A DNA stretch of 64,000 nucleotides from Pseudomonas shahriarae. Lineage in GTDB: Bacteria > Pseudomonadota > Gammaproteobacteria > Pseudomonadales > Pseudomonadaceae. Below are positions 11,401 to 19,600 of the stretch, piece by piece (position 1 is the stretch's first letter; each line of letters starts with the position of its first letter). The stretch spans positions 3,327,001 through 3,391,000 of the forward strand of contig NZ_CP077085.1 in NCBI RefSeq assembly GCF_014268455.2, given 5' to 3'. The notes under the pieces were generated by a model, which saw nothing but the letters and a program-made list of their open reading frames with translations, was not told the DNA's origin and did no database searches. Position numbers and translations under genes: made by a program.

Positions 11401-12536
11401 CCGATTTTTTCGCGCAAGGTGGCATCGGGCGCATCCTGGGTGAATTGCCTGAAGTAATAAGGGTGGTCGGCGGCCTCGACGAACTGACTGAAAAAGGCCT
11501 GATACGCGGTTGGCCGCTCGACCCGGGTGGTGGCCGCGCCAGGCGTGGTGAAGCGGCGCTGCAAAGTCCCCAGCAACTGTGCGTGATCTTTATAGCGCTT
11601 GAGGGGGTGATACGGGTCCTGGGGCACATAGAGGATCGGCGAATCCAGATGCTCATCGTCAAAGGCCAGAAACAACACACACCCCGTCATGCGTAATTTC
11701 ATCAGGCCAAGGTCGCAGATCCACACCGGTTGCCCATCCATCTGCGGCGCGCGCTCGCCGTTGATCACCGACAGGATCATGGTGTAGTCGTCCTCGGTAA
11801 TGTCCTGGCATAAGCGTGCCAGCTCGGCCGCAGCCCTCATTGCCGCCTTTTGACTGGCAATGAATTGCTGGCGCAGGGTGGTTTCGACCGAGGCAAAGAA
11901 ATCGCTGATATAGGCCTGGTACTTTCCGCCCAGATCCAGGCTGCGGCACAGCTGCACAAACTCATGGACCTTGAGCCTGCCCAAGCGCACGGGCAGCAAC
12001 GGCTCGTCAGGTGAGGAACCGGAAGACGACACGTGCCAGCGGAAACCGGACGAGGGGTGAAAGGCCCCCTCCTCGCATTCGGATTCCTCGAAGTTATGCA
12101 GCGCAGCCTGCAGTAGTTCCAGTTTCAAGAAGTCGTAGGTCCGCGCCGCTATCTTGAAGTCACTGACCAGCAGGGATTTTCTGAGGCTCAACCAGGTGTC
12201 GACGTGGGGGGCCAGTGTGACGTCATATTGCTCTTTAAGCGCATTGACCAACAGCGGCCTGGCAAACGCGTCGATCCCCTGCAAGGCAGACAGGGTCTTG
12301 TCCACCGCCGTCTGCGTGGAAAAGCTTGCGGTAAAACAGGCATGCAACTGCTGGCGTTGCTCGGGGGTGGCGCGCCAATAGGCCGGCGGCAGTGACGTAT
12401 CGGCGTGTTTGAGCGCCGCCCGTCGTGGGGCAGTGCTCTCGATCAGCCATTGCGGGGTGACACCGATCAACAATTGTCGATGGATACTGGGGGTTGGCGG
12501 CGCAAGGCGCACGGGCGTTACGGGAGAGTCGGGCAT
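5424..12536 (-). CDS. Giant LRR/NEL-domain E3 ubiquitin ligase-like toxin
   Basis: A 2370-residue protein of the large DUF6543 (dermonecrotic-toxin-domain)/LRR/NEL group seen in plant-associated pseudomonads. Residues 1 to about 1150 form the N-terminal region, with a long hydrophobic stretch near 470-550 typical of membrane-inserting toxin regions. Three related LRR modules follow, starting near residues 1173, 1459 and 1808. Each has a conserved W-rich helix (such as LLDCWREGLEQ), then a FAHVRSL-type strand and LxxLxLxxNxL repeats. The C-terminal ~290 residues are a NEL domain, the novel E3 ubiquitin ligase fold of Shigella IpaH and Salmonella SspH, with the catalytic CxD motif as Cys2176-Gly-Asp2178. 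I place the start at 12536 because CTGGAG lies about 8 nt upstream; an ATG 12 codons earlier lacks a ribosome site. There is no signal peptide and no adjacent secretion or immunity gene. A host-directed role is inferred from the family. Confidence 0.85.
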   Translation of the reverse strand: MPDSPVTPVRLAPPTPSIHRQLLIGVTPQWLIESTAPRRAALKHADTSLPPAYWRATPEQRQQLHACFTASFSTQTAVDKTLSALQGIDAFARPLLVNALKEQYDVTLAPHVDTWLSLRKSLLVSDFKIAARTYDFLKLELLQAALHNFEESECEEGAFHPSSGFRWHVSSSGSSPDEPLLPVRLGRLKVHEFVQLCRSLDLGGKYQAYISDFFASVETTLRQQFIASQKAAMRAAAELARLCQDITEDDYTMILSVINGERAPQMDGQPVWICDLGLMKLRMTGCVLFLAFDDEHLDSPILYVPQDPYHPLKRYKDHAQLLGTLQRRFTTPGAATTRVERPTAYQAFFSQFVEAADHPYYFRQFTQDAPDATLREKIGSNFPGIGQLYELVSKLTPLRLKNFPPLPLAPQVPNPDPFLAPKAMAFKGQAFGSHKVDLWTYLYEQHRHKCIADAASRAVPTAQVDARVRKQKLAMVLNIEMFALGAVAGFVPVLGELMLAVMVEQLLTGAIEATQEWSAGDRQAARAHLIDLAQNLALIGLMAAGGSALRQLRPEPVIEGLVPVTLPDGRKRLWRPDLAPYKKHLTLASGRQPNALGQYEVDGQLHIHMDNAFYEKTFDPQINKWRIKHPQDPMAYQPILEHNRAGAWRHSHEQPLAWDRPTLLRRLGHITDGFSDETLGLIGDVSGVDDDLLRQVHMDGLPVPAGLADTLERFRVDQEVDDLIGRLRRGAGLDSRHEYALPLTVELDGWPPGRVLEVFEEVAFVARAQGQTGLGEEEARRLLGTPQRGEQPGAPLIDEWEGGRWEPAGRSIRYGSHALADDELPTLKISRADLQHGKLAQVLLNGLSEQEITGLLGSASSWRGRPREQVFNERLADHALHRQSALFDARLSAKGDPAVDRGPLQRRFPSLSARAREELLNSASPQELRRLQDSARLSERLDHQARSSLHQGRLSRAISGLHRDRLANADSDRLALHTLERLPGWPSGLRLEMRVDSIQGPLVDSIGEAHAATRRYLIKRGNRFQAQDQAGKPLNSAPAQGRNLFPSIVDALPEAARQALALTPHGADLQPVLAAYARRHRDVMADDILKLRRPRSRPALRLPSGRLGYELSGRGGPFAADDSLIAQVRTAYPNISDTQAQELIWARRRDGESNPQIWRLFANRQRELLGLRNTLEQWAGADAQRLRSVEDVIECWRQGYDRDRSAHATLNLRGEHALPQMEADFSHVRSLHLSGARLLAQQASDLFRSFPNVQYLELYVRPNNLGQVAERLASVPGITRLSLTGPLLTYSPEVLLALNRMTALERLSLAGNLETLDIQGLTALRRLTVSGTLETWPQGLLALEHLEFLDLAQTQLRSVPAEMLVGHQRLWRGLQMNWAAYEPEDFMRVFEYLHDNPAHLVDEQRLVQAYCEGALARLRRADPTFAERVLLSFRTQGLTARQRLESVNAVQAQYRRLVDELEQWSDRDSSTGRVEVDRQLASEKLLDCWREGLEQRLVAEAEPLPAGAAVLDLSGANLIDLPRVPANGFAHVRSLILEDIGVSLEGINAWLDQFPQVETLRLARNNLTEPPAVLLTHSSLRHLDLSHNWLVINPAIQARLSRLTGLLSLRLQYNPISRLDVSGFHDLRTLDLSHSAISEWPQGVLELSSLQCLDLSHSAVTAIPEAALSGHDSLLSNTHLRGCRLSVTARTDARTFARRYAIEHPSVALENPLGIPRELLAQGLTGGEPEYFPENVLRRPDLLVALPTALASAALAPAARIQRLVPALDELQAVARLAELQASGLDSGQIQARLDEWEGQYSQWVQLLNEWIDVHGYLDGGWVSVLDRRRAADRVLESWRHTLRATPGLPEVNSASLLDLSGLLLGDLPKLPKYFAHVTELNLSRVRLTAQGSNEFLRAFSHVRTLTLSDNGLRALPDALAEFHGLRRLDLSRNELQNASQLQGHLVRLQALEWLNLGENVLSELDLGGLSRLETLYLHTNLLDEWPMTVLELGRLRTLDLHDNWIETLPDTAFEPQHRALMSGTDLSGNRLEQESCERLQGYLAQTGNGLGFSAEQLEEMIQGYRERDERGAFDSPDYSLDHPDIETPQIQKARWFADVLPDSPRHRIWDDLNAQPGSHDFFFTLSQLRNTEDFLEAPGDLTQRVWAVLEAIGGNPAMRRDVFARATALMPEVTCGDGRILMFNAFETRVQEFAALRLAEAGQDGAALLKFARGMLRLEAVEGIAEDIIKAHEDIDPAEIRLALRIGLAERLDLPRQPSGMLYSELSEVTQADLDRAYATVLEGESTPGFEEKLVGLEYWRNYLKKKYATDFATLARELEHQTDRLDERYPESGADYLREYAALGAWIKEQRRALAIRLTRQERAELKL

Positions 12537-12672
12537 GATGCAGCTCCAGGAAAAGGAGCTCCAGCACATCACGCAGGTCAGGCGCGACAGCGGTAACTAC
12601 GTCTACCTATTCCCCCGGCCTTGGCTATCCTGTTGGGAGACATCATGTCACCCAGACCTCGCAGGAGGACTC

Positions 12673-12888
12673 ATGGACGCACCGGACGATAAACCACCGA
12701 CCTTCTGGCAGATGCTTCACAGCGTGATGGCTGCCGCTTTTGGCGTGCAGAGCGGCAAAAACCGCGCGCGGGACTTCACCCATGGCAAGCCCAGCCATTT
12801 TGTAGTGCTGGGGATCCTGTTTACCGCCGTGTTTGCCCTGACTCTCTTTGCCATCGTCAAGCTGGTGCTGCACCTGGCCGGGGTCTAG
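12673..12888 (+). CDS. DUF2970 small membrane protein
   Basis: A 71-residue protein with a soluble N-terminal half (TFWQMLHSVMAAAFGVQS, characteristic of DUF2970) and one C-terminal transmembrane helix (about 43-67). AGGAGG lies 6 nt upstream of the ATG. The family is widespread in Gamma- and Betaproteobacteria and its function is unknown. It is divergent from the large toxin gene and runs toward the binding-protein gene. Confidence 0.85.
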   Translation: MDAPDDKPPTFWQMLHSVMAAAFGVQSGKNRARDFTHGKPSHFVVLGILFTAVFALTLFAIVKLVLHLAGV

Positions 12889-12894
12889 TCGCGC

Positions 12895-13974
12895 TTACTT
12901 CCACAGCATCTTCAAGCTGAAGGGGTACTGGTAGGCCGCCGGCTTGCCCTGAGCCGACAGTGCGCGAAAATTCACCCCGTCGCCCTCGTGGTTACGCAGG
13001 TCCAGCAGGCGCTGGGCCTGTGGCCTGTCAATCAACTGAAATAACCTCACCTGACGCTCGCGCCCGCCATGGCGTTGAATGTCCACCCCACTGGCGTCGT
13101 CATGCAGCAGCACCATGGCCCAGCCACCGAGCGTAAAATGCCCGGCCACCAGCGCACTGATCTGCCCTTGCAGGCGCGCCTGCAACACCTCTGGGGAACT
13201 GTTGATCGCGCTGAACAACACCTCCTTGCCGGGCGTGCGCCCGCTGCCATTCAAGGCCTGCATGGCGCCGAAGGCCATTTCATCATTGGCCGACCAGACC
13301 AGCGTCGCCTGCGGGTAGCGCTTGAACATCAGGGTTGCTTGCTCGAAGGCGCGCTGGCGGCTCCATTCGCCATAAACCAACTGGCGCAGATGCACTTGCG
13401 GGTGTTCGCCCAAGGCCCGCCGCAGGCCCTGCTCACGGGCCTGGGAAGTGGGGGTATTCTTGGCGCCGGAAAATGCCAGCAATTGGAGGGTTTCGCCCGC
13501 CGGAACCGGGCCGTGCTGACGCAGCAGCTCCTTGAGCATCAGGTAGCCGCCCTCCTCGTCGTTGGCGGTGATGCTGCCGATCCAGTTGGGGTATTTGCCG
13601 GCATCCAGCAACTGCACCTGGTCCGGGGTCAGGGCATTGTTGACGATCAGCAACTTGACCGGGCTGCCCTGGGCCATCCGCAAAATCTGCGGGGCGATGT
13701 ACTGCTCATTGACCACCACAAGGTAATCCGGGTAACTGGGGCCTTGCAGTGCTTCGCGGGCTTGTTGCAAGGTGTTCTGCCCGTTGCGCTCCGAATAGCG
13801 CACACGCAAATCCAGGCCGAGGTCCTTGGCTGCGGCCTGCATGAATTGCGAATAGCTGACCCAGAAGGTTTCAGTGGACAGGCCGGGGTTGAGAAACACC
13901 ACCGATGTGGCATGAGCGATCGTCCCGAACGTCAGCCCCACCCACCACAAGCACCCACAGAGAACCTTCAACAT
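12895..13974 (-). CDS. Periplasmic sugar-type binding protein (ABC substrate-binding fold)
   Basis: A 359-residue periplasmic protein with an N-terminal signal peptide (about 1-22, ending AHA). The fold is a type I periplasmic binding protein like LacI/RbsB relatives, supported by the opening VVFLNPGLSTETFWVS, the repeated alpha/beta pattern, and VWSANDEMAFGAMQAL near residue 230, a hallmark of this group. No permease or ATPase gene is adjacent. It may therefore feed a transporter encoded elsewhere or act as the sensing partner of a histidine kinase, as orphan members often do. The ATG at 13974 is preferred over a GTG four codons upstream, which has no room for a ribosome site. The ligand cannot be told from the sequence. 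Confidence 0.75.
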   Translation of the reverse strand: MLKVLCGCLWWVGLTFGTIAHATSVVFLNPGLSTETFWVSYSQFMQAAAKDLGLDLRVRYSERNGQNTLQQAREALQGPSYPDYLVVVNEQYIAPQILRMAQGSPVKLLIVNNALTPDQVQLLDAGKYPNWIGSITANDEEGGYLMLKELLRQHGPVPAGETLQLLAFSGAKNTPTSQAREQGLRRALGEHPQVHLRQLVYGEWSRQRAFEQATLMFKRYPQATLVWSANDEMAFGAMQALNGSGRTPGKEVLFSAINSSPEVLQARLQGQISALVAGHFTLGGWAMVLLHDDASGVDIQRHGGRERQVRLFQLIDRPQAQRLLDLRNHEGDGVNFRALSAQGKPAAYQYPFSLKMLWK

Positions 13975-14079
13975 TACTGCCCGCACCCTGGAAATTGACC
14001 GATCATAATAATGGCAATGAGCCTTTTGATCTTGGCTATTTGTCAGATAGTAGGACAGTTGCGTGGCGATCAGCGCTCC

Positions 14080-14193
14080 CTATTGATGGCTGACCCAGAA
14101 CACGGCGGTGGCAACCACCAGGATAATCAGGAACAGAATTGCCCAGGCATCCACACTGCTGTCGGGTTTGCGGGCTTTGGTTGGATTGCTCAT
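14080..14193 (-). CDS. 37-residue single-span membrane peptide
   Basis: A short ORF: MSNPTKARKPDSSVDAW followed by one hydrophobic helix (about residues 17-33) and the end FWVSHQ. AGAGGC is placed 7 nt before the ATG. A soluble charged head followed by a single span is typical of small membrane proteins in Pseudomonas. It lies between the binding-protein gene and the cysI promoter and points away from cysI. Function unknown; being a real gene is supported by the ribosome site and the clean membrane helix. Confidence 0.65.
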   Translation of the reverse strand: MSNPTKARKPDSSVDAWAILFLIILVVATAVFWVSHQ

Positions 14194-14426
14194 CGCATCG
14201 CCTCTTGTCGGTTTTATGGCTGATTGCATTAAGACTCGACCACAGTAAAGTCGATGATTGCCCGCATGACAAATGTGGGTATCGCAATAACCGTTCTCAT
14301 TAGGCTATTTGGTTATGTGCATATACTAAAACATCACTTTTGCGCATAAACGCAAGCTGGTATCGTTCGCCGGCTCCGTTGGGAGTGCGCGGCCGTGCGC
14401 GCAGATTTGCCGAGAACAGGACCTAT

Positions 14427-16085
14427 ATGTACGTATACGACGAATACGATCAGCGCATCATCGAGGACCGCGTCAAGCAGTTCCGTGATCAGACCCGACG
14501 CTATCTGGCAGGTGAACTGAGCGAAGAAGAGTTCCGCCCTCTGCGCCTGCAAAATGGCCTTTATGTCCAGCGCTTTGCGCCGATGCTGCGGGTGGCCGTG
14601 CCTTACGGCCAACTGACTTCGCGCCAGACGCGCATGATGGCCAAGATCGCCCGTGACTTCGACAAGGGCTATGCCCATATCAGTACCCGCCAGAACGTGC
14701 AGTTCAACTGGCCGGCCCTGGAAGACGTGCCGGACATCCTGGCTGAATTGGCCACCGTGCAGATGCACGCCATTCAGACCAGCGGTAACTGCCTGCGCAA
14801 CGTGACGACAGACCAGTTTGCCGGCGTGGCCGCCGATGAAGTGATCGACCCGCGCCCGTGGTGCGAGATCGTTCGGCAGTGGACTACGTTCCACCCAGAA
14901 TTTGCCTACCTGCCGCGTAAATTCAAGATCGCCATCAATGGCTCGGCTTCCGACCGTGCCGCGATCGAAGTCCACGATATCGGCCTGGAGCCGGTGTACA
15001 ACGCTGCCGGCGAACTGGGCTTCCGCGTCCTGGTGGGCGGCGGCCTGGGGCGTACCCCGGTGGTGGGCGCATTCATCAATGAATTCCTGCCCTGGCAAGA
15101 CCTGTTGAGCTATCTCGACGCCATCCTGCGTGTGTACAACCGCTATGGCCGTCGGGACAACAAGTACAAGGCGCGCATCAAGATCCTGGTCAAGGCCCTC
15201 ACCCCCGAGGTGTTTGCCCAGAAGGTCGACGCCGAGATGGAACACCTGCGCGGCGGCCAGACCACTCTGACCGAAGCCGAAGTGCATCGCGTGGCCAAGC
15301 ACTTTGTCGACCCGCACTACAAGGCCCTGGACAACCAGGACGCCGAACTGGCCGCACTCGACCAGCAGCACCCGGGCTTTGCCCGCTGGCGTACCCGCAA
15401 CACCCTGGCGCACAAGCAGCCGGGCTATGTGGCCGTGACCCTGTCGCTCAAGCCGACTGGCGTAGCACCTGGCGATATCACCGACAAGCAGCTGGACGCC
15501 GTCGCTGACCTGGCCGAGCGTTACAGCTTCGGCCAACTGCGTACGTCCCACGAACAGAACATCATCCTCGCGGACGTTGAGCAGAGCCAACTGTTCACCC
15601 TGTGGGGTGAGCTGCGCGAAGGCGGTTTCGCCACGCCGAACATTGGCCTGCTGACCGATATCATCTGCTGCCCGGGTGGCGACTTCTGCTCCCTGGCCAA
15701 CGCCAAGTCAATTCCGATTGCCGAGTCGATCCAGCGCCGTTTCGACGACCTGGACTACCTGTTCGACATTGGCGAGCTGGACCTGAACATCTCCGGGTGC
15801 ATGAACGCCTGTGGTCACCACCACGTCGGCCACATCGGCATCCTCGGGGTGGACAAGAAAGGCGAAGAATTCTACCAAGTGTCCCTGGGTGGCAGCGCCA
15901 GCCGCGATGCGAGCCTGGGCAAGATCCTCGGCCCATCCTTCGCCCAGGAAGCCATGCCCGAGGTGATCGGCAAGCTGATCGACGTTTATATCGAACAGCG
16001 CACCGAAGATGAGCGCTTCATCGACACCTACCAGCGCATTGGCATTGACCTGTTCAAGGAGCGCGTCTATGCAGCGAATCATTAA
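14427..16085 (+). CDS. cysI: Sulfite reductase hemoprotein CysI (nitrite/sulfite reductase family)
   Basis: Six-electron reduction of sulfite to sulfide in assimilatory sulfate reduction; cytoplasmic. The protein is 552 residues with two ferredoxin-like and two siroheme/4Fe-4S half-domains. The cluster and siroheme ligands are present as C-x5-C (Cys415 and Cys421 in CCPGGDFC) and C-x3-C (Cys458 and Cys462 in SGCMNACGHHH). The start is the ATG at 14427 (MYVYDEYDQRI), with AGG 7 nt upstream. The 230-bp AT-rich upstream gap would suit CysB control, but I could not define an operator. The stop overlaps the start of the next gene by 17 nt, indicating coupled translation. Confidence 0.93.
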   Translation: MYVYDEYDQRIIEDRVKQFRDQTRRYLAGELSEEEFRPLRLQNGLYVQRFAPMLRVAVPYGQLTSRQTRMMAKIARDFDKGYAHISTRQNVQFNWPALEDVPDILAELATVQMHAIQTSGNCLRNVTTDQFAGVAADEVIDPRPWCEIVRQWTTFHPEFAYLPRKFKIAINGSASDRAAIEVHDIGLEPVYNAAGELGFRVLVGGGLGRTPVVGAFINEFLPWQDLLSYLDAILRVYNRYGRRDNKYKARIKILVKALTPEVFAQKVDAEMEHLRGGQTTLTEAEVHRVAKHFVDPHYKALDNQDAELAALDQQHPGFARWRTRNTLAHKQPGYVAVTLSLKPTGVAPGDITDKQLDAVADLAERYSFGQLRTSHEQNIILADVEQSQLFTLWGELREGGFATPNIGLLTDIICCPGGDFCSLANAKSIPIAESIQRRFDDLDYLFDIGELDLNISGCMNACGHHHVGHIGILGVDKKGEEFYQVSLGGSASRDASLGKILGPSFAQEAMPEVIGKLIDVYIEQRTEDERFIDTYQRIGIDLFKERVYAANH

Positions 16086-16563
16086 GAACAACGAAGTCGT
16101 CGACGAAACCTGGCACCTGTTGCCCAAGGACGCGACGTTCGATGGCATCTCCAACTGCGACGACCTGATCGTGCCACTGGCCCTGTGGCGCGAGCATGGT
16201 CATGCGCTCAAGGCCCGCGATGGCGGCCTGGGTGTGTGGCTGGACGCCGATGAAGAAGCCGAGGAAATCGGCGATGACGTGCAACACTTCCAGGTCATCG
16301 CCCTGAATTTCCCGGCCTTCACCGACGGGCGCAACTACTCCAACGCGCGCCTGCTGCGTGACCGCTACGGTTACAAGGGCGAACTGCGGGCGATTGGCGA
16401 TGTGCTGCGCGACCAGTTGTTCTACCTGCATCGCTGCGGCTTCGATGCCTACGCCTTGCGCGCTGACAAAGACCCGTATGAAGCGCTGGAAAGTCTCAAG
16501 GACTTTTCGGTGACGTACCAGGCGGCTACGGATGAACCGCTGCCGCTGTTCCGTCGGCGCTAA
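16069..16563 (+). CDS. DUF934 protein, CysI partner
   Basis: A 164-residue protein of the DUF934 family (FPAFTDGRNYSNARLLRDRYGYKGELRAIGDV is the family signature region, near residues 83-114). It overlaps the 3' end of cysI by 17 nt and shares its terminator. In many proteobacteria this gene follows a ferredoxin-type sulfite/nitrite reductase, so a role in electron delivery or assembly for CysI is inferred. It has no cofactor motif visible to me. Confidence 0.88.
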   Translation: MQRIIKNNEVVDETWHLLPKDATFDGISNCDDLIVPLALWREHGHALKARDGGLGVWLDADEEAEEIGDDVQHFQVIALNFPAFTDGRNYSNARLLRDRYGYKGELRAIGDVLRDQLFYLHRCGFDAYALRADKDPYEALESLKDFSVTYQAATDEPLPLFRRR

Positions 16564-16576
16564 GCGCCAGCCAATG

Positions 16577-16605
16577 AAAAAGCCCTGACCTGTCAGGGCT
16601 TTTTT
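16577..16605 (+). terminator. Rho-independent terminator of cysI-DUF934
   Basis: A perfect stem of about 12 bp (AAAAGCCCTGAC / GTCAGGGCTTTT) with a 2-nt loop and a following T-tract, 14 nt after the DUF934 stop. The A-rich left arm means it could also work for the opposing operon that ends at 16656. Confidence 0.92.
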
Positions 16606-16655
16606 GGTTTTACGCCGTGCGGACACGGCTTTGCCGGGGTTGAGGGCAAGCGCGG

Positions 16656-19600
16656 TTATGCGCCAGCGTGAGCCCGACTCAGCAATTGAGCGGTAATGAC
16701 GGCTTGACCGATTTTTTCTCCCCGATTGAACAGATCAATACAGACCTGGTTGGTTTTGAATGACGGCTCAGGCGCCTCGAAGCTGCCTTGTGGCGCCAGT
16801 AGCAAGGGGCTGTTCGTCGGAATCGGTCGATCCAGCGTGAAACTCAAGGCCAGCAGGTTCATCGGGGTGCCCAGCGGGATGCGTCGGTGGGTGTGAGCAA
16901 TCTGCATGAAGCACTGGCGCGCAACTTCAAGGAAATACACCATCGAGTAATGCTTGGGGCCGCCCTTGCGGAAAAAGTGCTCGTTGGCCGGTTGAAGGGT
17001 TTCGACGCTCAAGCCCCGAGCGACATCGCTCATGTCGCTGACCAGAACGTTTTCTTGTCTGTCCTTGTGCAGCAGAGCCTTGTCGCGGCAGGCGGTCGCA
17101 GTGAACGGGGCGGCGGGCAACGCCTCGTGTGCCGAGCTGTATGCAATGCCCAGGGTGCAGGTGCACATGAGCTTGCCGGCTTGCCGGACCTTCGCGCGAA
17201 ATACCTGGAGTTCTTGGTCGTATTCCAGTTGCAGGTCAATTGCCCCTTGTTTTTGTACGTACCGCTGGAACTTGATCGTCAGGTCGTTGACATACGCGAC
17301 CCGGCCACTGCGTGGAGGCATGGCGAGTTCGGTCAACTGCAATACCCCCTCGATCAATAAAATGCCGGGGACATGGTCCAGTGGGTGATCAAAAAAATAG
17401 GGGTGCGCTTCATTTACCAGCAATTGCGCGTGCAGTGACTGCGCACTGCGTTGAACATTGCTGATCACGATGTTTTCCGGGCTGCGCTGCCAGTGCTCGG
17501 CAGGCCGGGCGTGAGCGTCACGGCGCAGGGTGCAAAGCGCTTCGATGGCACGCACCCTGACACGCAGCGCCGAGAGCAGTGTCTCTGTCAGTTGATCGCT
17601 GAGTGCCAGCACGCCTGTCTCATCGTTTTGCAAATCAGCCACAGGGCTGGCAGGACCGTCAGGCCCGATGCACGACTGCAACGCCTGAGGCTGCGGGTGC
17701 GCGAAGCGCAATTCAAAGGGGCGCTTGATGGCTGGCGGGCATTCGGGGGCGGTGATCCCCCACTCCCGCAGTTTCTCGGTGAATAACCACATCACCGGCT
17801 TGCCGGCCTGGCGCACCTCGATCACCGAGTGAACCGACGCATTCATCATCACGGCCAACAGGGTTTCGACGCCGGTGGCTTCAGCCAGGCAACCGGTCAT
17901 GCCTTGCCATGAACCGCCGACAGGGGCTGCCGCCGGCTGCAACTCACACACCTCAATATGCTGGACATCGCTTCGCGCCCGGCCCAGACGTGCGCACGCC
18001 GCTTCCAGGGAGGTGGCGACATGGCCCAAGACCGCTGCGCGGATCACCAGCACAGGTGTGTCACTGGTTTGCGCTCGATAGGGCCGCAAAGCGAACACCC
18101 CCATGCCCTCCCCCTGCAGGGTCGGTGACTGCCGAACGCGCTCGATTTCGGCTGGCGCACTGATGAAGCGCCCCGCACCGAGCAACAGCGTGGTGATGCC
18201 TTCGTTGAACCATTGTTGCGAGGCCAGCAGGGCGTGCCAGAACACCCCAGGCGTGCCGACCAATGTCTGATGAAATCCCTTGAGGTCAAAAATTTTCGCC
18301 GGGTACCCCGACAACATGCTCGGCAAACTGGTTGCCACGTCCGCCGCATCCTGCTCGGGTGGCATGCCCTGTGCCCGGCCGAAGAAGTTGTGAATACGGC
18401 TATAGGCGTTACTGAAGTGCGCGCCGCCCAAGTTACAGCACATGACCATCGCGGTCTCGGGTGAGCCGGCTACCCCCGGCAGGCGGCGCAGTAAGTGATT
18501 GACGCGATCGGTGATCAACAGTTTGAACGGATCGACACTGGCCAGCAGTTTGGGGCCCATGCCGAAGCCATCGATATCAATGACGTGGTCCTGCGCCAAG
18601 AATCGCCCTGGCAACGGCTGAACCGAAGTGGCCGGGTAATCAACAAAGCGCCCGTGGGGAAAACCAACCAAGGGGGCCGCAGGCTGATCAAGTTGTTGCT
18701 TGAGTGAGTGTAACGAGAGGTGGCTGCCGATCGCCGCCTCCGCCTCGACAATGCCCAGGTCCAGTAGCAGCACGCCGGGGCTGACTCGGGAGGCCATGGG
18801 CTGGTTGCCGGGCAGGTATTGATCCACCACCAGGTGCGCGTTGGCACCGCCAAAACCAAAGCTGGAGATACCGATGCGAATCGCCGACTGGCGATCAGCC
18901 AAGGGCTGTCCCTGCCCGCTCGCAAGTTGCAGACAGGATTCATCGACCTTGGCGCTTGGCGAGTAGTCGGGCTGGGGTGGAATGGTTTTTTGAGCCAGTA
19001 TCATCAACGTCTTGGCGAGCGAAGCACCTCCTGCGGCCGCCAAGGGATGCCCAATGACAGATTTGATCGAGCCTATGGGTAATTTTTTACCCTCGGTCCG
19101 ATAGGCACCGAAGAAACTGTTCAGCGAGTCGAGTTCTGTCGCATCACCCAGCGGGGTGCCCGTGCCATGGGTCTCGATATAGTCCACCGCGCCGGGGTCC
19201 AGGCCGAGATAGGCGCGTTGGTACGCCGTATATTGGGCCTGTTTGCCGGGTGCAAACACTGAACCCTCTGCGCCATCGGCCGACAGCCCCAATGCGCGCA
19301 GTATGCCCAGGGGGCGGCGCTGCGCCTGCAGGGCTTGGGATACCGGCTCGACCAGGAAAGCCACCGCGCACTCACCCGGCACAATACCGTCCGCGTCGCG
19401 ACCGAACGCCTGCATCCGGGCCCTGGGTGAAAACGCCGTCAACTGGGAAAACCCCAGGAAAAGTGGAAGCGGCAGTACCGTGTTCAACGCCATCACGATA
19501 GCGTTATCCGCCTGCCCGCTGTTGACCAGGGCCTGGGCCATGTTGAGCGCGTAAGGGAACGAACTGCAGGCGGTATCGACGGACAACGCCGGCCCTCCCA

